Part shown: in pieces, positions 48,890 to 60,921 of the stretch
Layout: each line of letters starts with the position of its first letter
How positions within the stretch are numbered: the first letter of the stretch is position 1
Source: Paulownia fortunei
Lineage: Eukaryota; Streptophyta; Magnoliopsida; Lamiales; Paulowniaceae
NCBI GenBank assembly: GCA_019321725.1
Contig: CM033115.1
Location: forward strand, 3,048,673-3,112,672
Reading direction: 5' to 3'
Length of the DNA stretch: 64,000 bases
Made by a program: the position numbers and the translations under genes
The notes under the pieces: generated by a model
What the model was told of the DNA's origin: nothing
Database searches by the model: none
Seen by the model: the letters and a program-made list of their open reading frames with translations, nothing else

Positions 48890-49170
48890 GTGTAAATGAA
48901 TATAATCGAATTGAATATATTTTTATTTTTATTTTTTTTAAATTTTTATTGAATTTCACAAATTGTGTTTGAATTATTAATTTAATCGAGTTTGAATGAA
49001 ATTTAATCGAATCAAATACGAATTGAATTTGAGTAGAGTTCGAGTTGAGATATAAATCTTGTTGAATAAAAAAATATGTTTAAATTTAATTTGTTAAATT
49101 AATGATTTGAGTTTAAATGAATTTTTAATGAATAATTTTAAATTAAAAATTAAATAATTTAATTTATTTT
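48890..49170. repeat. Dispersed AATCGAATCGAG-type repeat, copy B
   Basis: Starts with TAGAGGTGTAAATGAA and is rich in ATCGAATTGAA and GAATTGAATTTGAG motifs. Diverged relative of 30,040-30,360. Confidence 0.5.
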
Positions 49171-51310
49171 TTAATCAAAAAGAGGTAAGTGCATAGTAAC
49201 AGAGTTTATCCTACCACTTGAAGCCTTAAGAAAAGATCATCAAGCCTCAGTTTTAGCTAATATATTGGAAAAGTTGAGTAGGGAAAGAAAAAATTTCTCC
49301 AAATTTGATTTGATTTGATTGATGTGAAACTATATTAAGTGACAACGGTTGAAAATTTTGCTATATTTGCCAAAGAAATTTAAGTATGATGTGACGAAAT
49401 TCAACTGTCAAATAATTTAGATGATATATAATTGTCCTTTTAAGAATTGCAAGGTTTGGATACAGTTTCATCAGCAGAAAAGCAGACATTATTTTCTTGT
49501 TATTTTATTGAATATCTGGGGTGAAAAATAGTGGGTAAAAATGGTGAATTTTGGCTTTGACTAATGCGCCACGTGCAGTGATGGTGAAAGTATTTCGTTT
49601 TTATGGGGTGAATTGCATTTTACCTCCACCTTAAATTAAATGAGACGAAACTCATTATTTATGGTGCAGTAATATTTGATCTCATATTTTATTTTTATAC
49701 TGTAAAAATTAAAAAAGAAAAAAAGAGAAAATCCATTTCAAGGAATTATTAGCAAATTTTGCTCCTTTAGAGAAATAAAAAAATAAATACAAATTTAGTA
49801 TTTTTTATTTTCCAATCCACAAAGGGATAATTTTGCTAGTAATTTTTAAACATAAGGATATTTTCCTCTTTTTGATTTTTGTAATGTATAATCAGTCCAT
49901 TTGCTTAACTCAATATTTTTTTTACTTAGTTTTTAATCTTTTTCCCATTTCACATGAGAGGTAAAATGTAAAAAATGGCCCTTTTTTTTAGTGTTGACAT
50001 AAGTGTAATTATACTAGTAACCAAAGTATAAACCAAACATGGGTTCGTCACGGCGTATACAGGAGTTCATTTAAAGAAAGAAAAAAAAAACAAGAAATTA
50101 TCATGGTATTCATTTTAAAAAAATAATTTATACCCCACTTATTTTCTTATTTTGATTGAACATTACAAATAGTGTTCTTTATTAAAGTTTGTTCGTCCTT
50201 AAGTAGACTAAAATTTGTTTGTGACTCATTGACCTTGACGCTACACTTGAATCTTGAATTTTAGTTAAAAAAATACTAAAAAAGGGTTTTCTTATTTCAA
50301 ATATTATAATTTTGTGTTTTATATTTTAAATATTTTATTTTTTTTATTTTTCTTGGTAAAATCAAGATCTCAACATACAGAATGTGAAAAACATAGGATA
50401 AACCTCAAAAAGATGTGCTTGGGTACTTGTAATATTTTTCTATCATTTGATTATTGAAAAAGTTTCACAATAAGATAAATGAGCTCAGAAGTAAGCAAAA
50501 CAAGGGCACATTTTTTGGAACTTGAATTCAAAGAAATAACATATCCAAAACTTCATCATGTGTTTGAACAATACAGTTAAATTTAAATTTCTTTATAAAC
50601 CAAATACTAGTTTTGCTTATTAGAGGGGTTTTTTTATTTATTTTTAATATCTAATTATATTATACATCTTACATTTCCAAGAATTACTTAATAGGGACAT
50701 AAAAACCTGTTAGGCTGTACTAGAGTGGCACTGATTTACCTAATAGGGACATTAGTTTGTATCTGTTCAATGCTGCTTTTCTACATTGAGAGGCCAAATA
50801 TAATTTAGCCAGTACTTTAATTGCCACAAAAAATGGGACTAATCTTGAGACATGTAGCCCCTTTTCTCAGCTACCTAAGATGATAAAGAAAATTAAATGT
50901 TTAATTAGCATACTCTTTCTAGTGTAAATGAGTGATGATTAAGGTGAATATACCTAATCCAACGGTTTGAAACCATCTTTGGCAAAATGGATTTGATCAA
51001 GTCAAATCCTGGATCCTATTTGATTACTAGTTCTGCTTCATAGTCTTTATGAAGAAGAGAATGAATCTTTTTCTTCGAACTCAAAAAATTTAGTCAAATG
51101 GAGATTATATGTATCGTATATTCAGATATGAATCATACTAAAAAATGAATGAAATATTTATAGGGTATAGACGTGCACCAAACAAGGCTTAATTATTAAC
51201 ACCATAAACTAGGCTTTAGTGTGGATTCTACTTCCCTTTTATGGTTAACCCCTTGCTATTTCAAGAGTACTTCCCCATTTATTCATGATTCGAGTGTGAA
51301 ATACAATGTT

Positions 51311-51339
51311 AATATATATATATATATATACACACACAC
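51311..51339. repeat. (TA)n-(CA)n compound microsatellite
   Basis: TA run followed directly by CA units. Confidence 0.85.
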
Positions 51340-53154
51340 CAATAAATCTTATTACATATTCTTTCCCAACCTTTTAGGGTTACTATAACTTGTACCCTTT
51401 CTAACCGTTATTTAAAGACTTGAATAATATTTTAGCTTTATGAATATAGTAAAGACATGCTTTACCCTAAGTTTACAAACAAGAATCACTTAAGGCGTTA
51501 TAAACCTTTTCCAACAAAAGAAAAACACAACATTTAATTCGCCAAAGTTAAAATGACTAGTTTATAAAGATTTTGGTTTAGGTATTTTAGATCGATTGAC
51601 AAGCACTATTTAACAGCATTAACGACCTAAAAAAATTGACCCAAATTCTTATAAATGGTATCACAACCACCCCTGATATTCCACACTTGAGTGATTTTGA
51701 ACTCGTAAAGTGAGCATTAAGTTTGATAAGAATGACATCTCATATTTAAAAGAGAGTTTGCATCTATCCCACATTAATTGTGGAAGTATACTAGTATAAA
51801 AAATCATATTCAAAATATTTTTTTTCGGATTCTGGTACCCAACAACACTAAGAGGCTAAAAACGGACCGGAATCCTTGCAATCCTCTTACAAACCGATCG
51901 ATATACAACAAAATGTTGCACCAAAACTTCAATTAGCCATGGGACTATTCAAACTTACACAATCACCAATAGTTGCAAAAATAAATTCTTTTATGTGAAG
52001 TAAAAGAGTGTTACACTAGAATTAAAAATATTAAAAACCTCTTATAAAACCACTTGATTAAGCAAGTAGACTAGCCGAATGAGTTATCGCTATCTTTCTT
52101 TTTCAATAAATCAATCCTAAATAAGTGTCCTAGAAAAAATCTAAGCATTAGGTAGGTAAAATCAATTCCAACGTTGGTATTTTCCTTCTCAATAATTACA
52201 TCCCTAAATGTCCACATTTTTTCTTCACCTCAAGCTCGGTCCACATGCATAAAGCACGTATATATAATTATTTACAAGTACGTAAAGAGGATGACAAACA
52301 GATGAAATCAGAAAACAATTCAGCCAGCTTGCTTTCTTCTCTTGCCGAGCCAACAATTCTCTGTTTTGGTTTGTTTGGCTTAATTGTAAAATTGATCTCT
52401 TAGCTGTAAGGGGTGGCTAAATTAGTCACGTAAAAATAGAAAATGACAATTTAGATAATAATTGAAAATTTTCCACATATTGTGGACAAAATTAATCGAA
52501 AAATTATAATTTTTACCAAAAATTGATATGTGACGGACATGTGATCTTTAATTTGAAAATTTTGTGATTTTTCAGTTGATTTTGATGATGTGGATAGAGA
52601 GAAGATTAAGTGAGCTAAGTAAGTTGAGTAGGTGAAAAAAAAAAAAAAAAACCCTACATGAACTTGATAGCTTGGCTAACTTGTCCAAGTGGCCAAAAAA
52701 TAAATACAAAAATAAAATATATTTTACAAAATAAATTAAAAAATAATACAAATATCTTTTAATTTTTTAACACTTAATAAATAACTTTAATTAATATAAT
52801 TTAATTACAAATTTAATTTTTAATTAATTAGCTAATTAATCATCAATTGAGGAGTAAAAACATTGATTATTTTGTAAAATAATTAATTAACAATTAGTGA
52901 GTAAAAGCTCAACATTAATTATTTTACAATTTTTGAATAACTAATTAAACCTACAATTTTTTTTTTGTAATTCTTAAATAATTTACATTTGACATTTATT
53001 AAATAACATTAGTTTATATAATCATATTTATAAATTAATCAACCAATGAATTATCAATTAGGGAGTAAACTTTTAACATCTACTTTAAAAGTATAATTAA
53101 CCAAATAAAAAAATTAAAAAAAAAAAAAATTCTTTTCATCTTCTTTAAAAAACA

Positions 53155-53300
53155 CTTTACGCCACCACTACCACCACCAACCCGCCATCCCATCACTACC
53201 ACCACCAACCCCACCACCATCACCACTACCAACCCCATCATCCCGCCTTTCATCCACCCAAATCGAGCATCACCCCGGCACCCCACAACATCACAATCAC
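53155..53300 (+). repeat. ACC/CCA-rich low-complexity tract
   Basis: Irregular repeats of CCACCA, ATCACCACC and CCCGCC with almost no G on this strand. The Gly/Val-rich open frame on the other strand is its product, not a gene. Confidence 0.85.
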
Positions 53301-53610
53301 CAACTCTATCGTCAGCCTTTAACTCAATTGATTATCGCTACCAAACTCAACACCACTCCATTGAAAATTATTTTATACTCTTTATTCTTGACAAAAGTTT
53401 GCAAAAGAAGATCGCTCGTGGCCCGAAGAAACGAGGCCTGTATCCACATATTGTGAAAAATTTCAGCCAATTTTGTCCTCAATGTATGAAAAAAATATAT
53501 TTTTTATCTGTAAATTACCACCCCTGTTTTTATGAAACTAGTTTTGCCACTCCTTATAGTTACGGAATTAACCATATTACTCTAAGTGCCGTAAATTGGG
53601 GAACATCCCA

Positions 53611-53775
53611 CTTACTGGTAGCCCTATTGGTATACGTTGCTTTCTATAAAGAGATCACGAGTTTAAATTTATTCGCAATAGTAATCCATAAACAAGTTAC
53701 CTCTTCGATGGTAAACGGGTTTCAATTTAATTGGTATTTTAACGAGGCTATAATAAGAAAAGGAAAAAATAATTT
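53611..53775 (+). mobile_element. Possible decayed tRNA-derived SINE
   Basis: TGGTAGCCCTATTGG (53616-53630) resembles a pol III A box. After about 30 nt, CACGAGTTTAAATTT resembles the B-box region CACGAGTTCGAATCC with C-to-T changes. An A-rich end follows near 53,757. No flanking duplication was identified. The 127-codon open frame across it does not look like a protein family. Confidence 0.35.
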
Positions 53776-53799
53776 GAATTGAAATTTATGAAATTCGAT

Positions 53800-56700
53800 G
53801 AACAAATGTGGATATAATCTCGATTTTGATTCTCTGATTTTTCTCTGCTAGAAGAATGATTTTTGGAATTTAAAACTTCAAAGATAAAATAAATATTTTG
53901 AACTCCTTCAAAGTATATTTAATCTTCAATAATGTGACTTAATATCATAATCACAAATTAAAGTTTAGAATTTGATGGTCCTTCGTGGCAAAACGCCTTT
54001 GATATACGAACTTCATTATAGAGAATTATGACACCTCCATCAATATCTCTATTGCTTAATGTAGAATTGTGTGTTGATTCATTAGAGATCATCTCCATTT
54101 ACCATTTATACTTGTAAGATTAAAACTCTTGCAATAATTACTAGATGAAATATCATAATTTGATTGATTTTCAATAATTTGATTGGCTCATACTTCCTTA
54201 AGTAGAAACTACGATTTGAATTATCAAAATATTAATATTCATATTCTTTATTTTGAATATATTTCTTGAATTGCCTTAAATACCTCAATCTCATATACTG
54301 CAATATTCAAATGCCCATTAGTTCATATTTTATTTAATCTTAGACTTCAATATGTAAGATTCCAAAATATAAATATAAATATAAAATTGATGAATAAAAA
54401 CAATATTACCTATGTATGTGTGTAACTGACTATAAATTTTTAATGTCTATATTTTTTTTTAAGAATGATACTAATTAATTCTCCAACTCCTTTTCACATG
54501 ACCTAAAATCAACTAGGTCATATGTGCAAGATGCTTACCATATCCTATCTTTTCTCATCAATTTTCAATGTATACAATTTTTCCCTTTTTATCTTTAAAA
54601 AAGGTAAATTCAAAAACATACTTATAAAGCTTTAAGGATTCTAATACTACGTTAAATGATAATTTTGTTTTAAAAAAAATATTTAATTTTTAATATCTCT
54701 AATATGTATAAAACTTTACCAAAGTGAGTAACTCAACTTGAGTGTAACTGTTGTTGTCAAAGGGAAATTTCCATTCCTACCCTTCATTTATTTATCACAA
54801 GATTCAATTAACCATTGTTTTCCTTGTTTTAACCATATCCATTTCCTTTGGGGACCATTCATCTGCTTTTGAGTCATAATAATCAAATCCGTACCAGCAT
54901 CCCTCATGATAATAACATCCAAACTGGAGCACGTAGTAGTATGAAATTAACTCATGTGCAGTCCAACTGGACTCATTCTCTTCTTCCCTGAATTCATTGG
55001 ATCGCATTCTTTTCTAACCTTATATCCAGTCTTTTTCATCCAAGAAGACTATCTACTTTTATACACTACTATTCAAAGTCATATTATTAGATTATCAGTT
55101 TGCTCGTAAGTATCTTCCTAGCTATGATCTTTTCGGTCATGAATTTAAGTTTTATGTAAAAAGTTGAAAAATCAACCAATATTCTTCTTTAATTTTTTTT
55201 TATTTTTTTTTTTGTGTCAGATATGAAGAATACATTTGTATATATGATTGTTTGTGATAACAAATCAACACGTGAAAAAAATAAAAATTAAAAAAAGGTT
55301 CAATTAACAGGGTATTTAACTTAGAGTTTTTCAAAATATTTTATACTGTATTTAAGAGCTTATAAACTTTCAAAAAGTATTTGATATTTTTTTTTTCTAA
55401 AGAGCTTATAAAATTAAAAAAAAAGTTGTTTGAGAGTTCCTATAAGCTCCTAAAAAAACTACTTTCATTTTAATTTATTTTCAAAATAAGATCTTATTTT
55501 AATAATTTTTTTAATTTTGATAATTTTAATCATAAAATTATCATTACTAACATTTTAAAATTAAGCTCCATGATCTTATTTTATCCAAACACTTCAACAA
55601 CTTATTTTTAAAATAAAATTAGCATCTTATAAATTCCAATACAAAATATAAGACTTATAAGATTTTTTAAATAAATTTACCCAAACACTTTCAAAATGAA
55701 TCTAATTCTTACCATCCAAACGCAGAACAATGATCAATTAACAGAATCTCCAATAGCATGATATAGATCCTAAATGGCATGTATCTATTATTAGGGTGAA
55801 GGGCCACTTTTGTTGTATTTTCTACTATTTTTTCAACATCATGTTGGAAAGTTTTGATTAAAGGGTAGAAGCTCCCTCATTCAATTAATTAATATTTTTC
55901 TACTCAATCTTGATCTCGATTTCTTGCATACTTATAATTAAAAATAATGCTAGGTCACAAGCAACTGTTGTTTTCCCTTTCTTGTAAAAGTACTCAATCA
56001 ATTAATTTACTAGGACCACATGACCTAGCATGTTAAATTATTGATGTACTTGAAGAAAGATAAACACCAGTAGTTTGTTACCCTAGTTGGTTTTTTCACA
56101 TAATTTGGCTAAATTAATTCCAAATAAAAGTTATAAAAAAAATAAAAAAATAAAAAACTTATAAAGTTTTAGATTTTATATGGATGTTTTGGAGCTAGGT
56201 CACTCATAACGTTGGGGTTTCATGACTTGGTTGCTTGGAGACTGAGCTTGACTGGGATTCTTAGTCTTCTAAGGAATTTAATTTTATTGGTACTGTAAAA
56301 TTATAAAATTAAAATTCATGATTTAAGGAAGAAGAATTATCGAGTAATTTACTCTAGCAATTGACTATTTTTTAATTATCATCCAAAGGCTTTTTTATTT
56401 TTACCAAACACTCCCCAACAACAATTTAAAAATTCTTGTTCGAACTGAGTTGGAATTAGTTGAAAAGTTCCTTACATTATCTTTGAATATTGTAAGTTTT
56501 TCTTCAAATATTTTTAGGAAATACCATATTTTAAAACGTATGTCAACCACAAAATAAACTTAGCCAAACGTATTCTTGGCATTTTTTGATTAATGAGAAT
56601 TTCAATAAATATGAGTATTTACAGAAATGGAAAGTTATGTACAGATTATTTCACTTGGTGGTCATGATCAATGTTATAATAAACCATAAAAAATAGTCTG

Positions 56701-58380
56701 CAATCACTACAAAGATTAAAAAAATCCTGTTAATTTTACTTTTTTTTCTTATCTAATATATTTATTCTGTTTTACTTGACTACTTTTTTTTTTTTAATTT
56801 TAATCTTCAAAGGTCCAAAATTAACCTCCAGTAAATTTAACTTTAAGTTCTACCCAAAAATGAATAATATTTTTCTTCTTCTGGATATAAATGATTAAAG
56901 CGATTTTTCTTATTTGCAACCACAACTAAACTTGGTCAGCATTCTGCATTTATCATGGAAAATATCACTAATCATAAAATGACACCAATTACCAAAAAAG
57001 AACAAAACCCAGTCCCACCCCCCACCCAGCCCCAGCCCCACCCCACCCATAAAGAGATTGAATTCAGGGGCGCCGCCAGTTCCATTTCGTATAAATTATA
57101 TATATAAAATTATTAAAAATTTTAATTTTCCCCCATCCCCAATATATTACGATATATTTTTATTTTTTTAATAAAAAATAAATTTCACTCTTTTTTATCG
57201 TTTTTATTTTCTGACTCCATCCCTATATATATATATATATATATAAATACTAATAATGTGATATTATCTTTATTATTTGATGTGAAAATACTCTATATTT
57301 ACGAGTGACATGAATTAATAGATTTTTTCGATTTTGTTTCTTCGTTTTCATTCTTCTTAAGGGGATTATCCTTTTACATAATTGATCCATCCAAAAAATG
57401 AAGATCCAAACTCATGGACTATAAGGAAAAGATAAAAAAATTCTCTTTTGAGCACGGAGCACAATTCCAATTCATCTATTTTGCAACCAGTCGTGGCACT
57501 TCAGCTCCAACTAGTCAATGGTATAATAGACTACAGTCTCTGTTCTCATGAAATTTACTGTTGAACGATCAATTTAACTATTATTTCCAATACAAGCGGA
57601 TGTTTGTTTCCTAATTCACTATATGAAACAAGAAAAACATTATAGTATACTTGTTCTTTTTAGTTTGATTTTTTTCTAAAGTATATCAAAAAGCTATATT
57701 TTTTTTTTTCAAAAGAAAAAATATTTGACCAAAAAATCAACATTGTAAGTACATACCCATGTTCACCCTGGCAAGTCCAAGAGAGTACACATTTCACTAT
57801 TGAAACTATCAAAGATACTTGGATGAATCATATATAGGTTTCCTACTGTGGTGAAAGTGTGTGTATGATGAAATCATGCTTGACACTTTTCTTATTTTGG
57901 ATTTTTTATTTTAACGAGGAAAATATTAAAATAATATCCCTTTTAGTCCAAAATTACGGGTTAATATAATTTTTGTATATTTTATATTATTGTTCTTAAA
58001 AATAGTAATTGAAAATTAGTAATATTATATTATTATTTTATTTAAGTATAAAAATTTGAAAAAAAAAAGAATTGAACAATAAATTTATTTAAAGCAGCTA
58101 AAAAATCATTTTATGATTAAATTTTAATAAACTTTTCAGTTAAATCTGAGCAAGTAAAAAACAAGGTATTTCTAGAGTAACCCTCAATAGTGAAAAACAA
58201 GAGTGGACATTTTGGTCATTAGAAAAGGTGTTGTCAATCAATGCAAAAGTGCTTTGATTGGTGAAGAAACAAAATCATACTATTCCCCCCCTTCCCCCCC
58301 TATTTTTACTCCTATAGTAGAAAAAATTCTTGATGAGTATATGAATTCTACCAAAATGAAAGATATGATGTGTCAAAATT
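53800..58380. other. Intergenic region upstream of the ALOG gene
   Basis: No gene with family-like content. A 67-codon minus-strand frame at 54804-55007 (rich in Tyr, Trp, Glu) is isolated and unassigned. It contains a dispersed repeat (55,315-55,700), a C-rich patch (57,005-57,050) and a (TA)n run (57,233-57,245). Confidence 0.5.
55315..55700. repeat. Dispersed MITE-like repeat, copy 2 (inverted relative to 44.97-45.3 kb)
   Basis: Reverse complement carries the same ordered motifs as copy 1, for example AAAAATAAGTTGTT then GTTTGGATAAAATAA and GTTAGTAATGATAA. Confidence 0.65.
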
Positions 58381-58533
58381 CATGAGTCCGAATCCATCAA
58401 AAATGACCCGAGCTTTCCCTTGTCTGCATCTATGTCTATCGTCCTCCCTACCCTACTCTTCAACCTCTCTTCATTTCCACAAAAGCCCTACCAGGACCCT
58501 CTAAACTTACCATTTACCAATTCTACAAAGTAC

Positions 58534-58558
58534 TCTCCTCTCTCTCTCTCTCTCTCTC
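58534..58558 (+). repeat. (CT)n tract upstream of the ALOG gene
   Basis: About 12 CT units, 460 bp before the start codon. Confidence 0.9.
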
Positions 58559-58848
58559 AACAACATACTAGAATGCTACTACAGTTACTCCACCTTTTCT
58601 AGGAAAGAAAATCAGCCAATCTCTTCAAATGTTTGCAGAAAACAAAGCCATAAAAGCTAACCAAACATCATAAGTTTTTCTAGGATTGATCAAACATAGA
58701 TTTAATAGAACAAAAGCCATAAAAAGAGATTTCAAGCTTCTCCTACTGCCACCCCCCAACCCCCAAATCCTCCCTTTTGCCCTCTATATTCTCTACCCCA
58801 ATCACCTACCCTCTTCTACTTCAACTCCTTAAACTATAAGTACTTCTC

Positions 58849-58881
58849 ATGGCGAACTTCAAAACCCTATTAGCTTCATGA
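58849..58881 (+). other. Short upstream ORF in the probable ALOG 5' leader
   Basis: ATGGCG with a favourable G at +4 opens a 10-codon frame ending TGA, 136 nt before the main ATG. It counts only if transcription starts before 58,849, which the sequence alone cannot show. Confidence 0.35.
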
Positions 58882-58939
58882 TCAATCATTATATACTTCA
58901 GTTTCTTTCTTGAACCCTAGAAGCTTAGTCACTTCATAG

Positions 58940-58942
<3 letters not shown>

Positions 58943-58972
<30 letters not shown>
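58943..58972 (+). promoter_or_regulatory. (CT)n tract in the 5' leader of the ALOG gene
   Basis: About 15 CT units ending 45 nt before the start codon. On the other strand these are GA repeats, the motif bound by plant BPC/GAGA-type factors. A plain microsatellite is the alternative. Confidence 0.55.
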
Positions 58973-58974
<2 letters not shown>

Positions 58975-59017
58975 AAGAACCGACAGAAATATCATAGATC
59001 AGCTAAGCAGACTTTTC

Positions 59018-59617
59018 ATGGACCCCTTAACTCAAGAAATGATGTCCTCAGGCAGTGAGATCAACAATTTCACCATCACCACCACCCATCCCCCCACCAT
59101 CACCACCACCAGCTCAATGATGGGCTCACCATCCGGCTCCTCCTCCTCCGCCTCTGCTGCTGTCTCCTCCCCGACGACGCTCAGCCGATACGAGAACCAA
59201 AAACGCCGCGACTGGAACACTTTCGGGCAGTACCTCCGCAACCACCGCCCACCTCTCTCGCTCTCCCGCTGCAGCGGCGCCCACGTCCTCGAATTCCTCC
59301 GCTACCTCGATCAGTTCGGAAAAACCAAGGTCCACACTCAGCTCTGCCCCTTCTTCGGTCACCCTAACCCGCCCGCCCCCTGCCCCTGTCCCCTCCGCCA
59401 GGCCTGGGGCAGTCTGGATGCCCTCATAGGACGCCTCCGGGCAGCCTACGAAGAAAATGGGGGCAAGCCCGAAGCAAACCCGTTTGGAGCACGCGCAGTT
59501 AGGCTTTACTTGCGTGAAGTTCGTGATTCGCAGTCGAAAGCAAGAGGGATCAGCTACGAGAAGAAGAAGCGGAAGAGGCCCCCGCCTCAGCCAGCTGCAT
59601 TGCCTCCACCGAGCTGA
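59018..59617 (+). CDS. ALOG-domain protein (LSH/G1-like), nuclear developmental regulator
   Basis: A single uninterrupted 199-residue frame, as usual for ALOG genes. Residues 1-55 are a low-complexity Ser/Thr-rich lead. The ALOG domain spans about 57-180: [40 protein letters not shown], a zinc-ribbon-like insert with Cys110, His115, Cys122 and Cys124 ([15 protein letters not shown]), then [15 protein letters not shown] and [18 protein letters not shown] basic KKKRKRP (182-188) is the nuclear signal, and a Pro-rich tail ends the protein. The family acts as DNA-binding or transcription-associated factors in organ boundaries, meristem and inflorescence development, and the domain is thought to derive from retrotransposon recombinases. 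GC content is far above that of the flanks. ALOG membership is certain; which LSH member it is cannot be told. Confidence 0.96.
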   Translation: MDPLTQEMMSSGSEINNFTITTTHPPTITTTSSMMGSPSGSSSSASAAVSSPTTLSRYENQKRRDWNTFGQYLRNHRPPLSLSRCSGAHVLEFLRYLDQFGKTKVHTQLCPFFGHPNPPAPCPCPLRQAWGSLDALIGRLRAAYEENGGKPEANPFGARAVRLYLREVRDSQSKARGISYEKKKRKRPPPQPAALPPPS

Positions 59618-60898
59618 CGTAGCCGGACAAATTCGTGAGCACCACCAGATGCAGTGATCCTAATACGATAAGCAACATTTGCATGGGATTTGTTGCCAGA
59701 ATTGAGTAATGCTATTACTTACTATTTATAATCTATCTTCTTGCACTAAGCCATTTGATGAATCATCAGCTATGAAGGTACCCTAAATTTTCCCTGTTTT
59801 CTATAAGATTGTTATTGCTTTTTTAAGTTAATTTTAGTAAAACTATGGTTAGAACTTATGGGATTCTGACATTTGATGATACTATATATATCCATGGTAC
59901 TACTACTTTTTTAGTAGCAATGGAAGTGGTAGTTTATGTGGTTGTTTTCTAGTTATGGTTAAAGCCAAAGGCTCATCCTGAAACTTTGAGGTCATGCTGT
60001 TGCTAATGGAAGTGCCAGGTTCTTGGTACTGGTGGCAGGTCCTAAGATCTATGTGACTGTGTGACCAATTTGTCATTGGATGTGTTATTCTGAAAAGCCA
60101 TTTATGACAACTAATAGATTTGCATATCATGTTTTCTGTCCCTTTTCTAATATTTTTCAGGGTTTCCTAATGGGTCTTGGCAAATCATCCAGATATAAAA
60201 GGATAAAGGATGAGTAACTTTGCAAGAATCACATGTCAGCATTGTCTAGCACTAAAACTTGTCACTGCTGAAGTAGTCTTTCAGATCAGTTTTTCCTTTC
60301 TGGACTTGTGCCCTTCTGCTAATTATGAAACTGAGGATTTGTAAACTAATGAACATGTATTTCTGTGAGTAGAACATCCTCAGTTAACCAGAATCTTTGG
60401 TCATATCAGCTTCATCAATGGGTCAAAAGCTTCTGAGCTAAATATTAGAAAATAATATACCAAGAAGATCAGTCTCCTAAATCTTCTTTCAACTTGGTTC
60501 CCAGTTGGTGTTTTTTGTGCAAGTTTTGTGTGACTGTGTGTGTGTGTTTTTTCAAATAGGCTATGAGCTCATTAATATGCAAATCTATCACCCATTTCTC
60601 TGTGTCATATCACTCTTATATGTTCCCCAAAGAGAAGATAGCATTAAATTAGTCAAGTACACTCACATGAACTCTTTCAACAGTAAAATTTAGTTAGGTA
60701 TTCATTAAAGGCTATCTTGATCTATCATGGAAAAGAAGACAAAAACCCCCCATCTTTCAAGATCCATTCATTTCGCTGGTATCCAAGAAACAGAATTTGG
60801 CCTAAAATTTGCATGGAGCCATGGAGGCTTTACATATACTTCTAATTTTCTACATAATACTCTTCTTAGGTCATCTGCATAATATTTTTCACTTTCAT

Positions 60899-60921
60899 TA
60901 TATATATATATATATATATAT
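60899..60921. repeat. (TA)n microsatellite
   Basis: About 11 dinucleotides. Confidence 0.85.

Larger units (their letters stand above)
46230..50700. repeat. Segmental duplication copy 2 (gene-free)
   Basis: Collinear partner of 29.5-33.5 plus 43.0-43.7 kb. It lacks both LTR insertions found in copy 1. Contains an (AC)n run (46,343-46,360), a (TA)n run (48,188-48,212) and an AATCGA-rich repeat (48,890-49,170). No gene recognised. Confidence 0.8.
50700..53390. other. Intergenic, no gene seen
   Basis: AT-rich. Includes a mixed (TA)n/(CA)n run (51,311-51,339). CCCACATTAATTGTGG near 51,758-51,773 is a short palindrome-like motif seen in some plant LTRs, but no element could be outlined. Confidence 0.5.

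Noticed and set aside
53080..53286. Gly/Val/Met-rich 68-codon minus-strand frame
   Set aside because: A product of ACC/CCA repeats with no other gene signal.
59032..59362. Minus-strand frames overlapping the ALOG gene
   Set aside because: GC-rich codon bias of the ALOG coding sequence removes stops from the other strand; the plus frame has the conserved domain.
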